NCBI GenBank assembly: GCA_963693365.1
Contig: CAVNZM010000003.1
Span: forward strand, 1,984,001-2,048,000
Source of the DNA: Amoebidium appalachense
Lineage: Eukaryota > Ichthyosporea
Reading direction: 5' to 3'
Length of the DNA: 64,000 bases
Each line of letters opens with the position of its first letter. Position 1 is the first letter of the stretch. A program made the translations under genes and the position numbers. Below, piece after piece: positions 59,132-64,000 of the stretch. The notes beneath the pieces were generated by a model. It worked only from the letters and a program-made list of their open reading frames with translations. It had not been told where the DNA came from and made no database searches.

Positions 59132-59523
59132 GCGTTTGTGCATATGCACCATTAATTGAACACATTTTCTTTTCTTGATACTCGGAGGCGCATGGATTGT
59201 GAATTTGTTGTTTGGAAATTGGGGGGAAGGGGGGGGGGGGGGGGGGAGGGGGGAGGGGGGGGAGGGGAGGGGTATGTGTGTGATGCATGGTCAGGGGAGA
59301 GAAGATAGGAGAGGGAACACTCTCTTGTGGCACGTATGGGTGAGCGTGTGTTGGGGGGAGGGGAAAACTGCTTGTGTCGGCTTGTGTTGTGTACTGTACA
59401 TGTAAGGCCTGTTTGCAGGTACGCGTGTGAGTGGGTATGTACATGGAGATACTTTTAAGCGCAAGATCATACGGTACCTCTGTCATACCGTTGTCACTAC
59501 ACGCACCACACACACACACATGC

Positions 59524-60360
<837 letters not shown>

Positions 60361-61028
60361 CGCACGCGCGTGTGTGTTAAGTATACATACTTTTTGACCA
60401 CAATGCTCCCTGTCCTGCTTTGTAATATTCTATTTTGTATCCTCCTCGCTGACATGTACGCCCTCTTCTGGTAGACGTACGTACGTATACGTACTCAGCA
60501 ATTTGAGAAAGTTGGGTGAAGGGGACGGGAGGGGGGGGGGGGGAGGAGGGGGAGAGGAGGGAGAGGAAGGAGGGGGGAGGGGACGGGGGGAAGGGGGGGG
60601 GGGGGGGGGGGGGACGGAGGGGGAGTTGTGGACCAGCCCGGGATGGGGGGGAGGGGAAGGGGAGGGGGGGGGGGGGGGGGGGAGGGCATCGATATCATGA
60701 CCAATATCGAGCCCGGGGGGAGGGGGGGGGGGGGGGGGGGGGTTTGATGGTCATTCTGGCGCAGGAAGCGGGGACTATGGACTGCACGTTCTAGTGCTAA
60801 TAGTAGTGTCCTTTAGAGCAGGCCGCGCCAATAGTATATATACGTATATGTTGAACTCTAGAATTTGCATTCAGGCTTATATAGTGCACATATTGCCATA
60901 CATAATCAAACGTTTCTGTTCTAACACAATCCCAATTATTGCGAGGGCTTGTTTTTGCAACAAAAGGGCCGCTTAGTGCCCGCAGGCCCCGCACGGCGGC
61001 CCATAGGTTCACGAACACCAATAAAGTG

Positions 61029-61096
61029 ATTGGCTGCCGAATACGACAAATGATTGGACCTAATATATTATTAGCCATGTTTGGAACCCTATAAAT
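61029..61096 (+). promoter_or_regulatory. Possible distal promoter: two ATTGG boxes and a TATA box
   Basis: ATTGG at 61029-61033 and 61053-61057, TATAAAT at 61090-61096. About 90 bp later a GTCGGTAAGG donor (GT at 61184) suggests a short non-coding first exon that could splice to the CCGCAG acceptor at 62032, just before the deacetylase ATG. Confidence 0.4.
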
Positions 61097-61980
61097 GCCT
61101 TTCGAGGCGGGCAAATCGAGCATTCCATTCCTTTTGCTGTCTCCTCAGACTGGCAGTACTGGTCCAGGTGGTTCCTTCTTGTCGGTAAGGCAGCCGGAAA
61201 AACGCATGATAGGCCGCGTTGCAATTTTTTTTTTAAAAAAGAATTATAACAGATAACTTTAATTGGCTAAGAATAGCGTGCTACTCAATTGCGCTGTGTG
61301 GTGATTCAAACATACAATTCGTATCCGAATCATCCCGAGCTCGCAGCATATTGCATATGGAGCAGGATTCAAATGCGCTGGTGAAGTGTGACATGAAGGT
61401 GCGCATCTTTATTTGATATGCTTGCAGACTCCTGTAAATAGCAAAGTTTGAAATAAGAGGAATGCGGTGACGGATATTATAAATGATTACCTTTGTCGTC
61501 GGTGGCTAGTGTGAACGAGTCCATAAAATGAGCTAGCGCGGGCATGCCCACAAAATCCCACTTTTGTGGGGAAACACCACAATCTTTGCCGTCCTCTGCC
61601 TGATAACTGGATTGCACCAATCACATGTACTCAGCTTTTGTTTACCCTCCAAATAAGGCTAGTGCGCAGTTCCCCCTATGCTTCCTTGAGGCTATGAGCA
61701 AACACTGAACTTTCGGATCGATCGAGACTACCCCACAAAATATATACATCCTCTGCCAAATAAATATAAATATGATAAAAGGCACTATAATGTAGGAATA
61801 TAGATGTTTCTTCGTATTTTTTTTTCACCTAAAATTAACTGAAATTTTGCACTTTACACGTCGAAACACAAAACAAACAACCGTCGTCCTTCACAGTACT
61901 TTTATCGTGTCATCTGGTAGATGAGTCCAACATTAATAGCTCGAAACGGCCAGTCGTCCGACCTTCCAGCCCGGAGCCAC

Positions 61981-61988
61981 TATAAAAG
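61981..61988 (+). promoter_or_regulatory. TATA box of the Agd3-like gene
   Basis: TATAAAAG 146 bp upstream of the ATG at 62127; the sequence CTCAGTTC about 30 bp downstream fits an initiator. Confidence 0.65.
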
Positions 61989-62126
61989 GATAAGAGCCGA
62001 CAAACCCTCTCTCAGTTCCACACTGCCCGCAGGTGTGTAGTACACCTTAGCGACAGCGAAGTAACTTTCCGGGATCATTTTATTACCAGGGGTGTATCTG
62101 TAACAGTGTTTTGTAGAACAGAAAAC

Positions 62127-63672
62127 ATGGTTAGGTTCCTCCTAACGGCGCTCTGCGCCGGGCTCGTGGCCGGTGTGCCACTTGCACCACAAAACTACCA
62201 AATGAGAATGAAGACACTTATTCTTAGCACAAACCCCCTTATGTCTATCCTCCCTAACTGGATGGCAAACGCATACGGGCAGGACCACGACCTTATAGAA
62301 CTGGTCGACGGAAACACGCTCACCGACCCGGACGGTAAATTCCTTGACAAACTGGTCGATGGACAGGGTAACCCCCAGTACAACTCGCTCGTTCTGCACA
62401 CGCCGCGCCTCGCCTACGACATCGGAAACGGAACATTCCCCTCTGCTCTCACCAACGACCAGTGGGAGAGACTGAACGGTTGGGCCGCCGCGTACAAAAT
62501 CCGGACGGTTGTTCTTGCGTCGAGCTATGTTGTTGACCCAGGTCTTCAGGCCGCTCCTGGGTGGGAGAAGGGTACGGACATGGACGCGTTCATTACGTTC
62601 ATAGACAATGAACTGACGGAGCAGATTCGCGGAAATATTCGCAAGGAGTCGCGCTTCCGTACGGGTCAGGTGAACGAGTTTGTGCGCACGTCTTACTACT
62701 TCTACCCTACGTTCGTCAAGGAGGGCAACCCACACATCAAGCCCTTCCTCGCAATGAACCCCGTGAATCCCCTCCCCAACCCTGCCTGTAACATCAACAC
62801 TGACACGGCCAACCAGACCGTTGTTCCAATTATTGGTGATCCCCGCGGTATCGTTCTTACCAACTGCTACCCAGCCACCCTCCCCGACCCCAACTGGGTG
62901 GGCGCTTTCATCCGCACCACACCGGACGGCCGCGAGGAAATGCACTTCATGATCAACTCCAACACTTTCGGCCACCACGGCTTCGCTCTTGCCGATGTCT
63001 GGCTCCCGTGGGCTATGCGCGGTATGTGGCTCGGCCAGCGTCGCATGTACCTCAACACGCACATTGACGATGTTTTCCTCTCCACCGCCGTTTACAACAT
63101 TACCCTTAACCGTCCTGCTATTGAGGATGAGTGGGCATACCGCGTTACCGCTACGGACTTTGTTCATCTTGTCAACTACACCAAGGAGTTTAACAAGAGG
63201 AACTCGCCCGGCACCCGGTACACTATCGAGCTGGCTTTCAACGGCATCGGGTGGTTTGCCAACGGGCTGGAGAAGGACTTCCCAGACCAGGTATGTTTAT
63301 GTGCACCTTTTTCATCCCCCCCTCTCCCCCAACGCACACACACACACACACCGCCGCCACCACCACACCACCACCCCCGATTATTAGGTGATAGAACTGT
63401 ACACGTGCAACATTTCATGAATGCCTGAACGGGCGTAGGATGATTCACAAGTGTAGAAGATCGTGAACAGTATCTTAATGATCTTGGCCTACGCAATTCT
63501 TACCCCCTTCCTCCCCCCCCTCCCCTCCCCTTTCCCCCCATCTTTCCCCTCTCCCCCTCCCAATCCCCCCCCCTCCCTCCCCCCCCCCCCCCCCACCCCA
63601 CACACACACCCCATCTTTCCCCTCTCCCCCCCCCCCTCCCCCCCCCCCCCCCCCCACCCCCGCCCCACACAC

Positions 63673-63716
<44 letters not shown>

Positions 63717-64000
63717 GTACACATACACATACACATACACACGTACACGCACACATACACGTACACACACAGGTGAACATGAAGGCGCTCGAGCTCCGCG
63801 ACCACTTCTTCTGGGTGTCTCACACCTGGGGCCACCTCGATCTCTATTGCCCTAACAGCGACTGCAACCGCTACGGCTTCACCAGGTACAACGACTCCCT
63901 GTGGGATCTCAAGAAGAACGAGTGGTTTGCCGAAAATGTTCTTTTCGCCGATATCCCCTCGGACAAGATTGAGAACTGGCCCACTTTCAGCCGTCACGGT
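62127..64000 (+). CDS. agd3: Agd3-like exopolysaccharide deacetylase (CE18), 3' end outside window
   Basis: Exon 1 62127-63290, intron with (CATACA)n, exon 2 from 63773 running off the window: 464 codons visible. The ATG at 62127 begins a signal peptide (VRFLLTALCAGLVAGVP). The first 250 residues or so (LILSTNPLMSILPNWMANAY, LVLHTPRLAYDIGNG) correspond to the N-terminal beta-rich and Rossmann-like part of the family. The deacetylase signature is visible as H312-I-D-D315 (THIDDVFLST) and H405-T-W-G-H409 (VSHTWGHLDLYC), the Asp plus H-x-x-x-H expected for a polysaccharide-deacetylase metal site. Agd3 of Aspergillus deacetylates galactosaminogalactan outside the cell. Assignment is from motifs and overall pattern; residue roles are inferred. 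The two GH114 genes are upstream on the same strand. Confidence 0.78.
63300..63770. repeat. Intron of the Agd3-like gene: poly-C, duplicated CCCCATCTTTCCCC and (CATACA)n
   Basis: CCCCATCTTTCCCCTCTCCC occurs twice (about 63537 and 63610), each near poly-C, followed by a hexanucleotide (CATACA)n array at 63671-63760. Confidence 0.9.

Noticed and set aside
62142-63167. 341-codon open frame on the minus strand
   Set aside because: It lies antisense to the Agd3-like exon; the plus frame has the signal peptide and catalytic motifs, so the minus frame is a shadow caused by codon bias.

Overview
The window is nuclear DNA from an intron-rich eukaryote. Coding blocks of 37 to about 1160 bp are separated by GT-AG introns of about 0.3-2.4 kb. 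These introns are packed with poly-C, poly-G, (CA/GT)n and other simple repeats, and promoters carry TATA boxes. I see no operons and no bacterial signals. The lineage cannot be fixed from sequence alone. Long introns plus Thr/Pro-rich extracellular linkers suggest a protist, perhaps a unicellular holozoan such as an ichthyosporean; this is a low-confidence inference.

Layout. (1) 1-4.2 kb: repeats and one tentative two-exon gene. (2) 4260-23027, plus strand: an 18-exon gene for a secreted, membrane-anchored protein of about 1620 aa. It has three tandem GH114-type (endo-alpha-1,4-galactosaminidase, Ega3-like) units, a long linker, a membrane-proximal module and a C-terminal transmembrane helix. 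(3) 25076-38754, plus strand: a 16-exon paralogue of about 1320 aa with the same plan, two of its three GH114 units being degenerate. (4) 43349-39915, minus strand: a four-exon gene for a small secreted Cys-containing protein, whose introns hold a kilobase-scale GT minisatellite. (5) 43.9-45.2 kb: a decayed non-LTR reverse transcriptase split by a (TA)n tract. (6) 46215-46616 (+) and 49770-49033 (-): convergent genes for small charged proteins sharing a DDFDxWGxLYDKVxEWKE motif, present once and twice. (7) 55540-56721 (+): a two-exon gene for a secreted protein of unknown family. (8) 62127 to the window end (+): the 5' part of an Agd3-like (CE18) exopolysaccharide deacetylase.

Working together: in Aspergillus, an endo-galactosaminidase (Ega3, GH114) and a deacetylase (Agd3, CE18) belong to the galactosaminogalactan gene cluster. 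Finding two multi-GH114 surface proteins within about 25 kb of an Agd3-like deacetylase suggests a locus for remodelling an alpha-1,4-linked galactosamine-type surface polysaccharide. In the two GH114 genes the units are built from four phase-0 exons (A-B-C-D), an exon-cassette duplication. Several coding exons need a frame correction at a poly-C run, which points to base-count errors in C homopolymers.
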